DNA of 37,560 nucleotides from Streptomyces hilarionis (GCF_024539675.1 NZ_JAHHIT010000093.1:1-37560), one strand, 5' to 3'; shown: positions 25,586 to 35,030, counted from the first letter of the stretch. Notes: generated by a model from the letters alone, not told the origin. Translations and numbers: made by a program.

Positions 25586-26067
25586 GTCCGGGCCAGCTCC
25601 TCCTGCCAGACCGGGCTCGCGAAGTAGTGGTTGTCGTAGCGCTCGGAGCTCGCCCGGATCTCCTCGACGTCCGCCTCGCCCCGGTACACCCGCTCCAGGA
25701 GCCGGTAGTAGTCGAAGCGGTGCAGACCGGGGGTGAACAGGACGAGCAGCTCGGCGGTGCTGTCGACGGCCGGCGCGAACGCGTGCGGGACGGTCGGCGG
25801 GACGGTCAGGAAGTCGCCCTTGCCCAGGGTGCGCACCTCGTCGCCGACCAGGAAGCGCATCGCGCCGTCGAGGACGAGGAAGACCTCGGTCGCCTTCGTG
25901 TGGAAGTGCGCGGGGGCGCCGGGCGAACCCTTGGCGAAGGTCGCCTTGTTGGCCGTGAGGGCCCCGTCGGTGGCGCCCGCGTCGGCGAGCAGGGTGATCA
26001 GGCTGAGGGCGCCGTCCTGCACGGTCTCGGCCCGGTCGGCGCGGACGAGGAGGGGGTTGCTGCTCAT
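25567..26067 (-). CDS. Single-domain cupin (quercetin-dioxygenase-like)
   Basis: This 166-aa protein has one cupin barrel. Motif 1 is APAHFHTKATEVFLVLDG, with two His and a Glu of the metal site; motif 2 is LTVPPTVPHAFAP, carrying the third His. It most resembles small proteins annotated as quercetin 2,3-dioxygenase-like cupins. It does not look like ectoine synthase despite the nearby ectoine importer: it is longer and ends in an additional helical tail (FDYYRLLERVYRGEA). ATG 26067 has AGGGAG upstream. The end of the gene carries a 21-bp tandem duplication. Substrate and metal are unknown. Confidence 0.82.
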   Translation of the reverse strand: MSSNPLLVRADRAETVQDGALSLITLLADAGATDGALTANKATFAKGSPGAPAHFHTKATEVFLVLDGAMRFLVGDEVRTLGKGDFLTVPPTVPHAFAPAVDSTAELLVLFTPGLHRFDYYRLLERVYRGEADVEEIRASSERYDNHYFASPVWQEELARTAPATA

Positions 26068-26476
26068 GGGGACTCCCTGAGGTCGGTCGATGGTCCGCGG
26101 GCGAGGCCGCAGGACCGGCACACAGACCAATCTAGACGTCCGAAAGACCCGGTGAAGGGTTCAATATGGATCGACTCCGGTGGGTCAATTCCGGGGACGG
26201 GCCGGCGGTCGCCGAGGGCGCACGGCCCGACCGCCGACCGGAGACCGACCGGAGGCCGACCGGAGGCCGAACCCCTCCGGAGGCGGTCGGGTCCTGGAGC
26301 GGAGCGAAGTCGTGGACGGTCGCGCGGGGGCGGACCGGGCGCGCTCGACGCGCGCCTTTGCCATGGCGATGATCCGCTTCTGACCAGCGGGACTTCGTCA
26401 CGGCGACCGGCCGGGCCCGCCGGGCCGGCCCGCGTCCGGGGAGCCCCGGGGCCGATCCGGGCCGGAAGAGAGCGGC
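26068..26476. other. Promoter region between cupin and ehuB
   Basis: A 409-bp divergent gap without a gene. It contains the inverted repeat TGAA-GGG-TTCA (26153-26163), two GGxTCAAT-type boxes around 26159-26190, a tandem 11-bp repeat (26235-26267) and the palindrome CCTCCGGAGG (26274-26283). This is a likely place for the operator of the adjacent IclR regulator, which is inference. Confidence 0.5.
26235..26267. repeat. Three tandem 11-bp units CGACCGGAGGC
   Basis: Units begin at 26235, 26246 and 26257, with one base change in the first. The 11-bp period is close to one DNA turn. Confidence 0.6.
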
Positions 26477-27436
26477 ATGACTCGTATGAAGTCGGGTAGC
26501 CGCGCGCCCATGGCTCGACCACACGCACACCGATCAGAATCCGCCGGCAGACCCCCCAAGGGGCTGAGCCGCCGTTCGCTCTTTGCGGGAGCGGTGTCGC
26601 TGGGCATCGCGGGAAGCCTCGGGGCGGCCGGTTGCAGCCGCGTCCCGGACGACGGAAAGGTCCTGGGAGGCAGCCTCCTGGACACCCTGCGCGACCAGGG
26701 CTCCGTGAAGATCGGCATCGCGAGCGAGCCGCCCTTCGGCTACGTCGGGGACGACGGACAGGCCACGGGAGAGGCGCCCGCGATCGCGCGGGTGGTCTTC
26801 GGGAGGCTCGGCATCGACGACGTCACACCGGTGCCGGTGGACTTCGGCGCCCTGATACCCGGTCTGAAGGCCCGGCAGTTCGACGTGGTGTCCGCGGGGA
26901 TGTACATCAACCCGGTCCGGTGCGAGCAGGTCCTGTTCGCCGACCCGGACTACCTGATGCTGGACTCCTTCATCGTCAAGAAGGGCAACCCGCACGGCAT
27001 CAGGACCTACGCCGACGTCAAGAAGAAGGGGCTGAAGCTGGCCACCGGCAAGGCCTACGCCCAGATCGACTACGCCAAGGCGGCGGGCATCGGCGACGTG
27101 CTGGTCCTGCCGGACCAGGTGGCCGGGCTGGACGCGGTGGCCCAGGGCCGGGTGGACGCCTTCGCGGGCACCCGCATCACGGTCAGGTCGGCGGTGGCCG
27201 GGTCCGCCCGGGTGTCGGCGACCGAGCCGTTCCAGCCGGTGGTCGACGGCAAGCCCGCCTACGGCGCGGGCGGCTTCGCCTTCCGGCAGTCCGAGCGCAA
27301 CCTGCGTGACGCCTTCAACGCCGAACTGCTCAAGCTCAAGCGGGACGACTACCGCGAACTCCTCAAGATCGTCGGCCCGTTCGGCTTCACCAAGGCCGAC
27401 ATGACCGGCCTCACGGCGAAGGAGTTGTGCGGCTGA
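26477..27436 (+). CDS. ehuB: Ectoine/hydroxyectoine ABC transporter substrate-binding protein
   Basis: This 319-aa lipoprotein binds the substrate outside the membrane. A twin-arginine stretch SRRSLFAG (31-38) and a lipobox ending at Cys53 (GAAGC) indicate export, possibly by Tat. The mature part follows the EhuB pattern closely: SEPPFGYVGDDGQATGEAP, FGALIPGLKARQFDVVSAGM, a KKGNPHGIRTYADV block and the C-terminal GFTKADMTGLTAKELCG. It belongs to SBP family 3 (polar amino acids). ATG 26477 has GGAAGAGAG upstream. Its stop overlaps the ehuC start, and the operon order is B-C-D-A. Confidence 0.85.
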   Translation: MTRMKSGSRAPMARPHAHRSESAGRPPKGLSRRSLFAGAVSLGIAGSLGAAGCSRVPDDGKVLGGSLLDTLRDQGSVKIGIASEPPFGYVGDDGQATGEAPAIARVVFGRLGIDDVTPVPVDFGALIPGLKARQFDVVSAGMYINPVRCEQVLFADPDYLMLDSFIVKKGNPHGIRTYADVKKKGLKLATGKAYAQIDYAKAAGIGDVLVLPDQVAGLDAVAQGRVDAFAGTRITVRSAVAGSARVSATEPFQPVVDGKPAYGAGGFAFRQSERNLRDAFNAELLKLKRDDYRELLKIVGPFGFTKADMTGLTAKELCG

Positions 27437-28182
27437 TGATGAGTTCCGAGTTCTTCACCACCTGGTTCCTGCCGGGTGTGTGGATCACCGTCCAGGTGAC
27501 CCTCTACGCGGCCGTCCTCGGCGCGGCCGTCTCGTTCGGGATCGGTCTCGCCCGCGGCTCACGCCTGTGGATCGTCCGGTTCGTGGCCGGCGCCTACTTC
27601 GAGATCTTCCGCGGCATGTCGGCCCTGGTGCTGATGTTCTGGATGTTCTTCGCGCTGCCCCTCTTCGGCTGGCAACTGGAGCCGATGTGGGCCGGCGTCA
27701 GCGCGCTGGGCCTGACGTACGGGGCGTACGGCTCCGAGATCGTCCGCGGCTCGCTGGCCGCCGTTCCCACGGCGCAGAAGGAGGCGGGCATCGCGCTCGA
27801 CTTCACCCGCTGGCAGCGGCTGCGCCTGATCGAACTGCCCCAGGCCTGGCCCGAGATGCTGCCGCCGTTCAACAACCTGCTGATCGAGCTGCTCAAGGGC
27901 ACCGCCCTGGTCTCGGTCATCACGGTGGCCGACATGACGTTCGCCGGCAACCTGTTCCGGCTGGGCACCAACGAGACCACCCCGATCTACACGCTGCTGC
28001 TGGTCCTGTACTTCGTCCTCGCGTTCGTCATCACCCGCGGCATGCGGATGCTGGAGCGCAGGGCCAAGGCCGGGATCGGTGAGCGGCCCGAGAAGTCCGG
28101 CGCACACGGCGGCGGCACGAAGCCCGGCGCACGCGGCACGGGTCTGCGCGCCGGTGCGCGGTCCGCGGGAGGGGTCCGATGA
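27436..28182 (+). CDS. ehuC: Ectoine/hydroxyectoine ABC transporter permease
   Basis: This 248-aa membrane permease is of the polar-amino-acid (His/Glu/Gln) type with several helices. The segment FEIFRGMSALVLMFWMFFALP near residue 55 and the EAA loop around SLAAVPTAQKEAGIALDFTR fit that family. A hydrophilic Gly/Arg-rich C-terminal tail of about 35 residues follows the last helix. Start: ATG 27436 shares one base with the ehuB stop and has AAGGAG at 27419-27424; GTG 27427 would be too close to that site. The stop overlaps the ehuD ATG (ATGA). Confidence 0.85.
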   Translation: MMSSEFFTTWFLPGVWITVQVTLYAAVLGAAVSFGIGLARGSRLWIVRFVAGAYFEIFRGMSALVLMFWMFFALPLFGWQLEPMWAGVSALGLTYGAYGSEIVRGSLAAVPTAQKEAGIALDFTRWQRLRLIELPQAWPEMLPPFNNLLIELLKGTALVSVITVADMTFAGNLFRLGTNETTPIYTLLLVLYFVLAFVITRGMRMLERRAKAGIGERPEKSGAHGGGTKPGARGTGLRAGARSAGGVR

Positions 28183-28815
28183 ACTGGGACTGGAACGTCG
28201 TCGACGACTTCATGCCGCGCTTCTGGGACGGTGTGCTCGTCACGTTGCAGGCGCTGGCCGTCGGCAGCCTGATCGCCTTCGCCCTGGGGCTCGTCTGGGC
28301 GCTGGCACAGCGCTCCGCGCGCGCCTGGGTGCGCTGGCCGGTCGTCGCGGTGACGGAGTTCATCCGCAACACCCCGCTGCTGGTGCAGCTGTTCTTCCTG
28401 TTCTACGTGGTGCCGAACTTCGGCCCCTCGATGTCGCCGCTCACCACCGGCATCGTCGGCCTCGGACTGCACTACTCCACGTACACCGCCGAGGTCTACC
28501 GGGCGGGCATCGACGGCGTTCCGGCCGGCCAGTGGGAGGCGGCCACCGCGCTGAGCCTGTCCCGGGGCCGCACCTGGCGCGTGGTGATCCTCCCCCAGGC
28601 GATCCGCCGGGTCGTGCCGCCGCTGGGCAACTACGTCATCGCCATGCTCAAGGACTCCCCGATGATCGCGACCATCGGCGCGTTCGACATGCTCGGCGAG
28701 GCCCAGACCTTCAGCAACGAGACCTTCACCACGGAGGCGCTCACCGTGGTGGGCGTGGCGTTCATCGTCATCGCCTACCCCGCCTCCCTCCTGATCCGAG
28801 TCCTGGAGCGACGCC

Positions 28816-28826
<11 letters not shown>
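28179..28826 (+). CDS. ehuD: Ectoine/hydroxyectoine ABC transporter permease
   Basis: This 215-aa membrane permease is the partner of EhuC. It begins MNWDWNVVDDFMPRFWDG, the usual start of EhuD/GltK-type permeases, and carries FIRNTPLLVQLFFLFYV and an EAA loop around GVPAGQWEAATALSLSRG. The ATG overlaps the ehuC stop by four bases, and its own stop overlaps the ehuA start by 11 bases, so the four genes are tightly coupled. Confidence 0.86.
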
Positions 28827-29640
<814 letters not shown>

Positions 29641-29647
29641 CGCCCCG

Positions 29648-29697
29648 GGCCCGGCCCCGCACCCCCGTCCTGGCGGCTCGGGGCGCGGGGCCGGGCC
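29648..29697 (+). terminator. Terminator of the ehu operon
   Basis: GGCCCGGCCCCGC (29648-29660) and GCGGGGCCGGGCC (29685-29697) form a 13-bp all-GC stem with a 24-base loop, just after the ehuA stop. There is no T-run, as is common in this type of genome. Confidence 0.6.
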
Positions 29698-29907
29698 GGG
29701 GCCGGGGCCGTGACCGGGGCCGTGGACCAGGACCGCGGACCGGCACCGGGGGGCATATGCTGCCGGAACAATCACCCTGATGAGCGGGGCGGAATCCTCT
29801 CCACCCCCTCCCCGCAGGGCAGTTGACCGTTATGGTGGAAGCGGTTCACTGACCGGATTGCGGCCCACTACAGCAGCGCAGCCGACACGGCTGACGCAGG
29901 GGGAACC

Positions 29908-30666
29908 GTGGCGCTGAAGCACGAGCCGACCGCGCCGTACCACTCGGCCCAGGAGGCGCTGCGCGTCCTGGAGACGATGGCGCGGCACTCCACCGGTGTC
30001 ACCGACGACGAACTCGCCCGCGAGAGCGGCCTCGGCGCGGAGCGGCTGACCACGCTCCTGCGCATGCTGCGCCGCGAGGGCTATGTGGAACAGCTCGCCG
30101 ACGGGGCGTACGTCACCGCGGACGCACTGACCCGCCTGGCCTCCGCGCACCACCACGAGCAGGTCCTGCGCGACCGGCTCCAGCACACCCTCGACCGGCT
30201 CCGCGACCGCGTGGGCGCCGCCGTCTACATCAGCCGGTACGTCGACGGCGAGGTCACGATCACCCAGTACGCCGACGGGCCGGCGACGCCGTCCGTCAAC
30301 GAATGGTTCGACTTCCGCTCCTCGGCGCACGCCACCGCGCTCGGCAAGAGCCTGCTGGGCCAGCTCGACCACAACGGCCGCCGCGACCACCTCTCGCGGC
30401 ACAAGATGGCCCGGCTCACCTCGCGCACCATCACCAGCGACAAGCTGCTGCTCTCCCGCCTGGAGGCGCAGCCGCCCACGGTCCCGGTGCTCGATCTTCA
30501 GGAGTACGCGATCGGCACGGTCTGCGCGGCCGTCCCGATCACCGCCGGTTCCACGGCCGGCTGTCTGGCCCTGTCCCTGCCCGTCGCCCACGCCCACCGG
30601 CTGCGCCAGGCGGCCGAGACGCTGAACCGGAACGCGGCGCCGGTGCTGCTGTCGCTGGCCATCTGA
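29908..30666 (+). CDS. IclR-family transcriptional regulator
   Basis: This 252-aa regulator has a winged HTH of the IclR type at residues 12-65 (DDELARESGLGAERLTTLLRMLRREGYVE) and an effector-binding domain. The latter contains FDFRSSAHATALGKSLLGQL and SRTITS, with a later EYAIGTVCAAVPI strand. It follows the ehu operon in the same direction but after a terminator, so it is its own unit. Control of the ehu genes is inferred from position. GTG 29908 has AGGGGGAA upstream. A possible site with arms GTGGAA and TTCAC lies at 29835-29849. Confidence 0.85.
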   Translation: MALKHEPTAPYHSAQEALRVLETMARHSTGVTDDELARESGLGAERLTTLLRMLRREGYVEQLADGAYVTADALTRLASAHHHEQVLRDRLQHTLDRLRDRVGAAVYISRYVDGEVTITQYADGPATPSVNEWFDFRSSAHATALGKSLLGQLDHNGRRDHLSRHKMARLTSRTITSDKLLLSRLEAQPPTVPVLDLQEYAIGTVCAAVPITAGSTAGCLALSLPVAHAHRLRQAAETLNRNAAPVLLSLAI

Positions 30667-30707
30667 GGGCGTCGGCCGTCCGGCCGTCCGAGGGCGTCGG
30701 CCGTCCG
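30665..30707. repeat. Direct repeat after the IclR gene
   Basis: GAGGGCGTCGGCCGTCCG is present at 30665-30682 and 30690-30707, separated by seven bases. It lies at the IclR stop and may be a slippage duplication. Confidence 0.7.
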
Positions 30708-30762
30708 AGAGCCGTCCGCGGGGGGCGCGGCCGGGTGGTCGGGAGCACCCCCGCGGACCAGG

Positions 30763-30768
30763 TAGTAT
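30763..30768 (+). promoter_or_regulatory. -10 element of tRNA-Lys copy 2
   Basis: TAGTAT, about 43 bases before the tRNA 5' end, implying a longer leader than for the other two copies. Confidence 0.4.
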
Positions 30769-30810
30769 TTTCTTCGTCGCCAGCCGCCGAAGGCGGAGGG
30801 CGAGAGTCAT

Positions 30811-30884
30811 GCGCCGCTAGCTCAGTTGGTTAGAGCAGCTGACTCTTAATCAGCGGGTCCGGGGTTCGAGTCCCTGGCGGCGCA
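30811..30884 (+). tRNA. tRNA-Lys (anticodon CTT), copy 2
   Basis: A 74-base cloverleaf identical to the copy at 18539, anticodon CTT in loop CTCTTAA, discriminator A, no encoded CCA. The acyl-CoA-synthetase-like gene on the other strand has its stop inside this tRNA (30850-30852). Confidence 0.97.
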
Positions 30885-32547
30885 CATCGGAAGGGCCTCT
30901 CGTGGACACGGGAGGCCCTTCGCCTTGTCCGGTCCGACCGGTCGTCGCGGTCTCCTCCTCCCCCGCCGTCAGCCTGCGGTATCCGCTCTCCCCGGGCGGG
31001 CGCCACCACACCGGGTCGGCGCAGCGCGGCCCCTCGCGCCGCAGCAGCGCACGGTGGATCTTGTTCGTGGCGGTGACGGGCATCCGCTCGACCACCCGCA
31101 CGAACCGGGGCGCCATCTTCGTGCCCAGGTCGGGCTGGGCGTCGAGGAACGCGGCGAAGCCGAGCGGGTCGAAGGTCCCGGCCAGCGTCGCCATCACCTG
31201 GTCCCCGGTCACCGGGTCCGGCACCGCGTAGACGGCGACCGCCACCGCCCCCTCGTACCGGGCGAGGATGTTCTCGATCATCGCCGCGGCCAGGTTCTCG
31301 CCGTCGACGCGGAGCCGGTCGTCGGTGCGGCCCGCGAAGTACAGGTAGCCGGCCCGGTCGCGGTAGAAGAGGTCGCCGGTCCAGTAGGAGCCGTCCTCGC
31401 GGCGCCGCTCCGCCTCCGCCGCCGGGTTGCGCCAGTAGCCCTCGAAGGGGTTCGGCCCCCGGTTGACCAGCTCGCCGATCGCCTCGTCGCCGTTCAGCAG
31501 CCGCCCCGCCGCGTCGAACACGGCCGGCGGGCACTCGGCGCGCGTCCCCGGATCGAGGACGACGAGACCGGCGCCCGCCCGGCCCACCGCCCCCGCGGGA
31601 GTGCCCGGCGACCACTGCACGGCCGCCCCGCCCTCCGAGGAGCCGTAGCCCTCCACCAGCCGCACGCCGAACCGCCGCTCGAACGCCGCCGCGTCCACCG
31701 CGCCCGCCTCCGTGCCGAACCCCGCCCGCAGGGCGTGGTCGCGGTCGTGCGGTCCCGGCTCGGTGGCCAGGACGTACTGCACGGCCCGGCCGACGTAGGT
31801 GAAGTAGGTCGCCCGGTAGCGCCGGACGTCGTCGAGGAACCCCGACGCCGAGAAGCGCCGGCGCAGGGCCACCCCGGCCCCGGCCGTCAGCGCGGGAGCC
31901 CAGTCGGCGATCACCGCGTTGCCGTGGAACATCGGCATGCAGACGTAGTGGACGTCGTCCGGGCCGACGCGGAACTGCCCGGCCAGCGAGCGTCCGGCGG
32001 CGGCGAGCCGGCCCTGGGTGCAGATCGCGGCCTTGGGCGCGCCGGTCGAGCCGGAGGTGAAGTAGAGCAGCAGCCGGTCGGCGGGGGCGGCGCGGGAGGG
32101 GTCCGGGCGGGCGTCCGCGTACGGGACGAGCAGGGCGCCGTACTCCGGCGTGTCCGTGATCAGCAGCCGGACGCCGGGCAGGTCGAGGCCCTGGAGGAGA
32201 GGGAGGTGGGCGGAGTCGGTGATCAGCAGCCGGCACTGCGTGTGCAGGATGTCCCGGGCCAGCTCGGGACCGCGCCGGGTGGAGTTGATCCCGGCGACGG
32301 CCGCCCCGGCGAGGGCCGCCGCCGACAGCCACAGGGGGAACTCCGGGGTGTTGTCCAGCAGCACCCCGAGGTGGGGCGGGCCGTCCGGCGGCATCAGGTC
32401 GTGCAGCAGGGCCGCCCGGGCGGCGGCGCCCGCGGCGACCTCGTGGTGCGTGAGGACGGTGTCCTCGCACCACAGCCCCGGCCGGCCGTCGCCCCAGCGG
32501 GCCGCCACGAGTTCCGCGACGGTGCCGGTGGACGTGTGGGACTCCAT
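30850..32547 (-). CDS. AMP-dependent acyl-CoA synthetase-like enzyme
   Basis: This 565-aa adenylate-forming enzyme is of the acyl-CoA synthetase/FATP-like type. The phosphate-binding loop is YFTSGSTGAPKAAI (about 165-178), the motif before the active site is VEGYGSSEGG, the adenylation motif is YWTGDLFYRDRAGYLYFAGRTDDRLRV, and the C-terminal Lys is in TNKIHRALLRREG. It should make an acyl-AMP and then an acyl-CoA; the acid is unknown. The last 40 residues or so read through the tRNA terminator and into the antisense of tRNA-Lys copy 2, where the stop lies, so the functional C-terminus is probably earlier. ATG 32547 is the natural start, with only a weak ribosome site. Confidence 0.83.
   Translation of the reverse strand: MESHTSTGTVAELVAARWGDGRPGLWCEDTVLTHHEVAAGAAARAALLHDLMPPDGPPHLGVLLDNTPEFPLWLSAAALAGAAVAGINSTRRGPELARDILHTQCRLLITDSAHLPLLQGLDLPGVRLLITDTPEYGALLVPYADARPDPSRAAPADRLLLYFTSGSTGAPKAAICTQGRLAAAGRSLAGQFRVGPDDVHYVCMPMFHGNAVIADWAPALTAGAGVALRRRFSASGFLDDVRRYRATYFTYVGRAVQYVLATEPGPHDRDHALRAGFGTEAGAVDAAAFERRFGVRLVEGYGSSEGGAAVQWSPGTPAGAVGRAGAGLVVLDPGTRAECPPAVFDAAGRLLNGDEAIGELVNRGPNPFEGYWRNPAAEAERRREDGSYWTGDLFYRDRAGYLYFAGRTDDRLRVDGENLAAAMIENILARYEGAVAVAVYAVPDPVTGDQVMATLAGTFDPLGFAAFLDAQPDLGTKMAPRFVRVVERMPVTATNKIHRALLRREGPRCADPVWWRPPGESGYRRLTAGEEETATTGRTGQGEGPPVSTRGPSDVRRQGLEPRTR
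30891..30920 (+). terminator. Terminator after tRNA-Lys copy 2
   Basis: AAGGGCCTC (30891-30899) and GAGGCCCTT (30912-30920) form a stem that extends inward with a G-T pair, six bases after the tRNA. It lies within the 3' end of the synthetase frame on the other strand. Confidence 0.65.
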
Positions 32548-32587
32548 GGCCGGGCACGGTAGTTGGCGTACCGTCAGATGTGGAGGG

Positions 32588-33049
32588 CTACGGCATCAGA
32601 CCGCCCGCCTCGTCGAACATCAGGTGGACGGCGAGCATGAAGAAGACGCAGAAGGCGAGGATGGTCCCGAGGAACCCCAGCAGGCATCCCGACTCGGCGA
32701 AGAGCCGGCCGCGGGCCGGGGCCTTGACGGTCGCCCCCTCGGGACGGTCCGCCGCGTAGTGGACGGTGACGATGTCGCCCTCGAGGATCGTCCCTGGACC
32801 GTTCGTCTCCTCGAAGCGCACGACCCGGCCGTCCCGGGCGGTGAACTCGAAGACCTGGTGCAGGTTCGTGCTGACCATGGTGTTCCCGCCGCCGCTGACC
32901 GTCGTGTACGACCTCAGGCAGCGTGCCTCCGCGGTCAGTCCGCTGCCCCAGGCCCGGGCGATCCGCCGGGAGCGGACCAGCACGCGGACGATGGCCAGCG
33001 ACACGAACGCCGCCATGACGGCCGGCACGGCATAGAAGAACGCTTCCAT
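32588..33049 (-). CDS. DUF3592-type membrane protein
   Basis: This 153-aa protein has an N-terminal helix (about 5-25) and a C-terminal helix (about 122-146) around a cytoplasmic or external domain. The domain contains the DUF3592-like strands EARCLRSYTTVSGG, HQVFEFTARDGRVVRFEE and GDIVTVHY. The family has no known function. ATG 33049 has GGGGGAG four bases upstream. It follows the LPMO gene on the same strand, but a strong hairpin at 33063 separates them. Confidence 0.78.
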   Translation of the reverse strand: MEAFFYAVPAVMAAFVSLAIVRVLVRSRRIARAWGSGLTAEARCLRSYTTVSGGGNTMVSTNLHQVFEFTARDGRVVRFEETNGPGTILEGDIVTVHYAADRPEGATVKAPARGRLFAESGCLLGFLGTILAFCVFFMLAVHLMFDEAGGLMP

Positions 33050-33062
33050 GAACTCCCCCGAG

Positions 33063-33104
33063 GTTCCCTGTACGCCGGCCTGGTCGAGTCGGCGTGCAGG
33101 GAAC
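33063..33104 (-). terminator. Strong hairpin after the LPMO gene
   Basis: GTTCCCTGTACGCCG (33063-33077) and CGGCGTGCAGGGAAC (33090-33104) form a 15-bp stem with one G-T pair and a 12-base loop, 54 bases past the LPMO stop. Confidence 0.65.
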
Positions 33105-33158
33105 GTACCCGCCCGGGGGTCCGGGGGAGCTCAAGCGATGCTCAGGAAAGACCGCCGC

Positions 33159-33815
33159 TCAGAACGTGACGTCCGAGCAGGCGTAGAAGGCGTTGGTCGT
33201 GTCGGCGATCGTCCACACGGCGACGATCACGTGACGTCCGCTGAGCCCGGACGGCAGCGTGCCGCTGTGGGAGAGGGTCGACGGGGGCCGCTGACCGCCG
33301 TAGGGCACGGTCAGGAACGGGGTGAGGTCGAGGTCGGAGCGGGCCAGGTTGTGGTTCTGGTTCCAGCCCTGCCGGGTGACGTAGTACTTGAAGTCGGTCG
33401 TGGCGTGCATCGCGGTGAACTGCCAGCGGAAGGTGTAGCTCTGACCGCCGGTCAGCCTGGTCGTCGGCCATGCCCCGCCCGAGGGGGTCCTCGCGCTGTC
33501 GAGCTGGGCGAAGCGGGTGTTGCCGCCGGAACAGATCCGGCCGTCCGCGGGGCCGGAGGCCGGGAAGCCCTTGGGCCCCTCGACGCTCTGCGGCTCCCAC
33601 TGGATGTCGCCGCAGTTGGCGACCGAGCCGTTCTGGCAGAGCTTCTGCCGGCTGACGGGCAGGTCGGTGTAGCCGTGGCCGCTCGCACCCCCGGCGGTGA
33701 GCACGAAGGCCCCCGCCGTGGTGAGTCCGAGCGCGGCGGCGTACCACTTGGCGTGCCGGCTCTTGCTGGTCCGCTCGGTCTTCGTGCCGGTTCCTCTACG
33801 GGTCTTCTCGCGCAT
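33159..33815 (-). CDS. Secreted AA10 lytic polysaccharide monooxygenase (chitin-active type)
   Basis: This 218-aa copper enzyme oxidatively cleaves crystalline polysaccharide, most likely chitin. The signal peptide ends ASG, leaving His47 (HGYTDLP) as the mature N-terminus, which with His137 in AMHATT forms the copper histidine brace. NAFYACSDVTF at the end supplies the axial aromatic residue and a Cys. The mature domain is about 172 residues with no carbohydrate-binding module, so it is a single-domain AA10. ATG 33815 has AGGAGCG upstream. Two DasR-like boxes lie in the 108-bp region before it. It works naturally with the chitinase at 3415. Confidence 0.94.
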   Translation of the reverse strand: MREKTRRGTGTKTERTSKSRHAKWYAAALGLTTAGAFVLTAGGASGHGYTDLPVSRQKLCQNGSVANCGDIQWEPQSVEGPKGFPASGPADGRICSGGNTRFAQLDSARTPSGGAWPTTRLTGGQSYTFRWQFTAMHATTDFKYYVTRQGWNQNHNLARSDLDLTPFLTVPYGGQRPPSTLSHSGTLPSGLSGRHVIVAVWTIADTTNAFYACSDVTF

Positions 33816-33868
33816 GCTGGCGCTCCTGGTGAACGTGGGGAGTTCAGGAGTTCGGTGAACCGTGCCGT

Positions 33869-33884
33869 GCAGGTCTAGACCAAG
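33869..33884 (-). promoter_or_regulatory. DasR-like operator (dre) upstream of the LPMO gene
   Basis: The plus strand reads GCAGGTCTAGACCAAG with the perfect core GGTCTAGACC, the centre of the dre consensus AGTGGTCTAGACCACT. It is 54 bases before the ATG. Confidence 0.75.
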
Positions 33885-33908
33885 TTCGAGATTATTGCCG
33901 ATTCTTGG

Positions 33909-33924
33909 CCATGTCCAGACCAAT
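33909..33924 (-). promoter_or_regulatory. Second, weaker DasR-like box
   Basis: CCATGTCCAGACCAAT keeps GTC and AGACC of the consensus (10 of 16). Its centre is 40 bases from the first box, about four helical turns. Confidence 0.45.
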
Positions 33925-35030
33925 CACGGCTGGTCCTGCCGCCCCGCGCAGAACGCCACCGTCAGGTCCTTCACCAACGCCTTGCGCTCGTAGTCGTCGA
34001 GCTCCACGAGCCCCCGCATCGTCAGCCGGGTCACCGTGTCCTCCACCGAGTCGACCACGGACGTCAGCACCGTCGCCCGGTGCTGGGCGTCGAGCGCCGC
34101 GATCCGGCGGCGGTGCATCGCGGCGGCCACCTCGGGGGCGTACTCGATCCGGACCGGCTGCACCGAGAACACCTCCAGGCCGATCGCGCCGGCCTCCCTC
34201 GCCACCAGTCGGCTCAGCGCCTCCCCCGACGCCTCCACCGACCCCCGCCCCGCACCCGGCGTCTCCACCGGGATCCGGGCCAGCGCCGCCTCCACGCACT
34301 CGCGCAGATACGTCTCGTGGTCCTCGACGCCCAGCGTGGCCCGCGCGGTGTCGCGCACCCGCCACACCACCAGCGCCACCACCCGCAGCCCGACACCGCT
34401 GCCATCGGCGGCGGCCATCGGCTCGCTGCGCCAGTGCCGCAGCCGCACGTCCACCCGGCGGCGCAGCAGCAACGGGTTCACCCAGAGCAGTCCGGTGCGG
34501 CGTACGGTCCCCCGGTAGCGGCCGAACAGATTGAGCACCCAGGCCCGGCCGGTCCGCCCCCGGGCGAGTCCGCCGAAGCCGAACAGCCCCAGCGCGCCCG
34601 CCCCCGCGTACACGGCCCACTGCGCCGGACCGAGCCCCGCGCCCGCGAGCTCCGGCAGCCGCAGCGCCCGCACCGCGACCCGCGGCAGCACCCCGGCCCA
34701 CCACGAGGCGGCCACACAGCCGGCCACCCCGCAGGCCCCGGCGAACACGCCCAGGACGCCGGGCAGCACCCGGGCCGGCCGCTCCACCAGGTCGGGGTCG
34801 ACCTGCGCCGCCGGGCGCGGCCTGACCGGCGCGGGGCGGCGCAGCCGCGGCTGCTCCCCGGTGCCCGCCCGGCTGCCCACCACGGCGGGGCCGAGCGGCA
34901 CCGGACGTGGCTCCGGCTCGTCGCGGAACAGCAGGTGGACGGGGATCTCGGTGGTCGCCTCGTTCTGGATGAGCCGGGCGGACCGGGTCGGCCCCTCGGG
35001 CTCGGGTGTCGGTGAAGTGGTCGTGTGCAC
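33924..35030 (-). CDS. SPFH / band-7 domain protein
   Basis: This 368-aa protein has a charged N-terminal region of about 80 residues, two membrane helices (about 88-112 and 138-160), then an SPFH-like domain. The SPFH part runs from VNPLLLRRRVDVRLRHWRS through VALVVWRVRDT, with the C-terminal helix region AAMHRRRIAALDAQHRATVL. Stomatin/flotillin-like proteins organise membranes; the specific role is not known. GTG 35030 with GGAGG upstream is the start. Its stop touches the second DasR-like box. Confidence 0.8.
   Translation of the reverse strand: MHTTTSPTPEPEGPTRSARLIQNEATTEIPVHLLFRDEPEPRPVPLGPAVVGSRAGTGEQPRLRRPAPVRPRPAAQVDPDLVERPARVLPGVLGVFAGACGVAGCVAASWWAGVLPRVAVRALRLPELAGAGLGPAQWAVYAGAGALGLFGFGGLARGRTGRAWVLNLFGRYRGTVRRTGLLWVNPLLLRRRVDVRLRHWRSEPMAAADGSGVGLRVVALVVWRVRDTARATLGVEDHETYLRECVEAALARIPVETPGAGRGSVEASGEALSRLVAREAGAIGLEVFSVQPVRIEYAPEVAAAMHRRRIAALDAQHRATVLTSVVDSVEDTVTRLTMRGLVELDDYERKALVKDLTVAFCAGRQDQP

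Noticed and set aside
25567..26067. Cupin as ectoine synthase (EctC)
   Set aside because: Length and C-terminal tail do not fit EctC, and no EctA or EctB lies nearby.
26121..26142. TCTAGAC near the cupin start as a third DasR box
   Set aside because: Only about 9 of 16 bases match and the GG/CC arms are missing.
30830..32557. Alternative frame covering the acyl-CoA synthetase gene
   Set aside because: The translation is Arg/Gly/Pro-rich without motifs, whereas the other frame has all the synthetase motifs.
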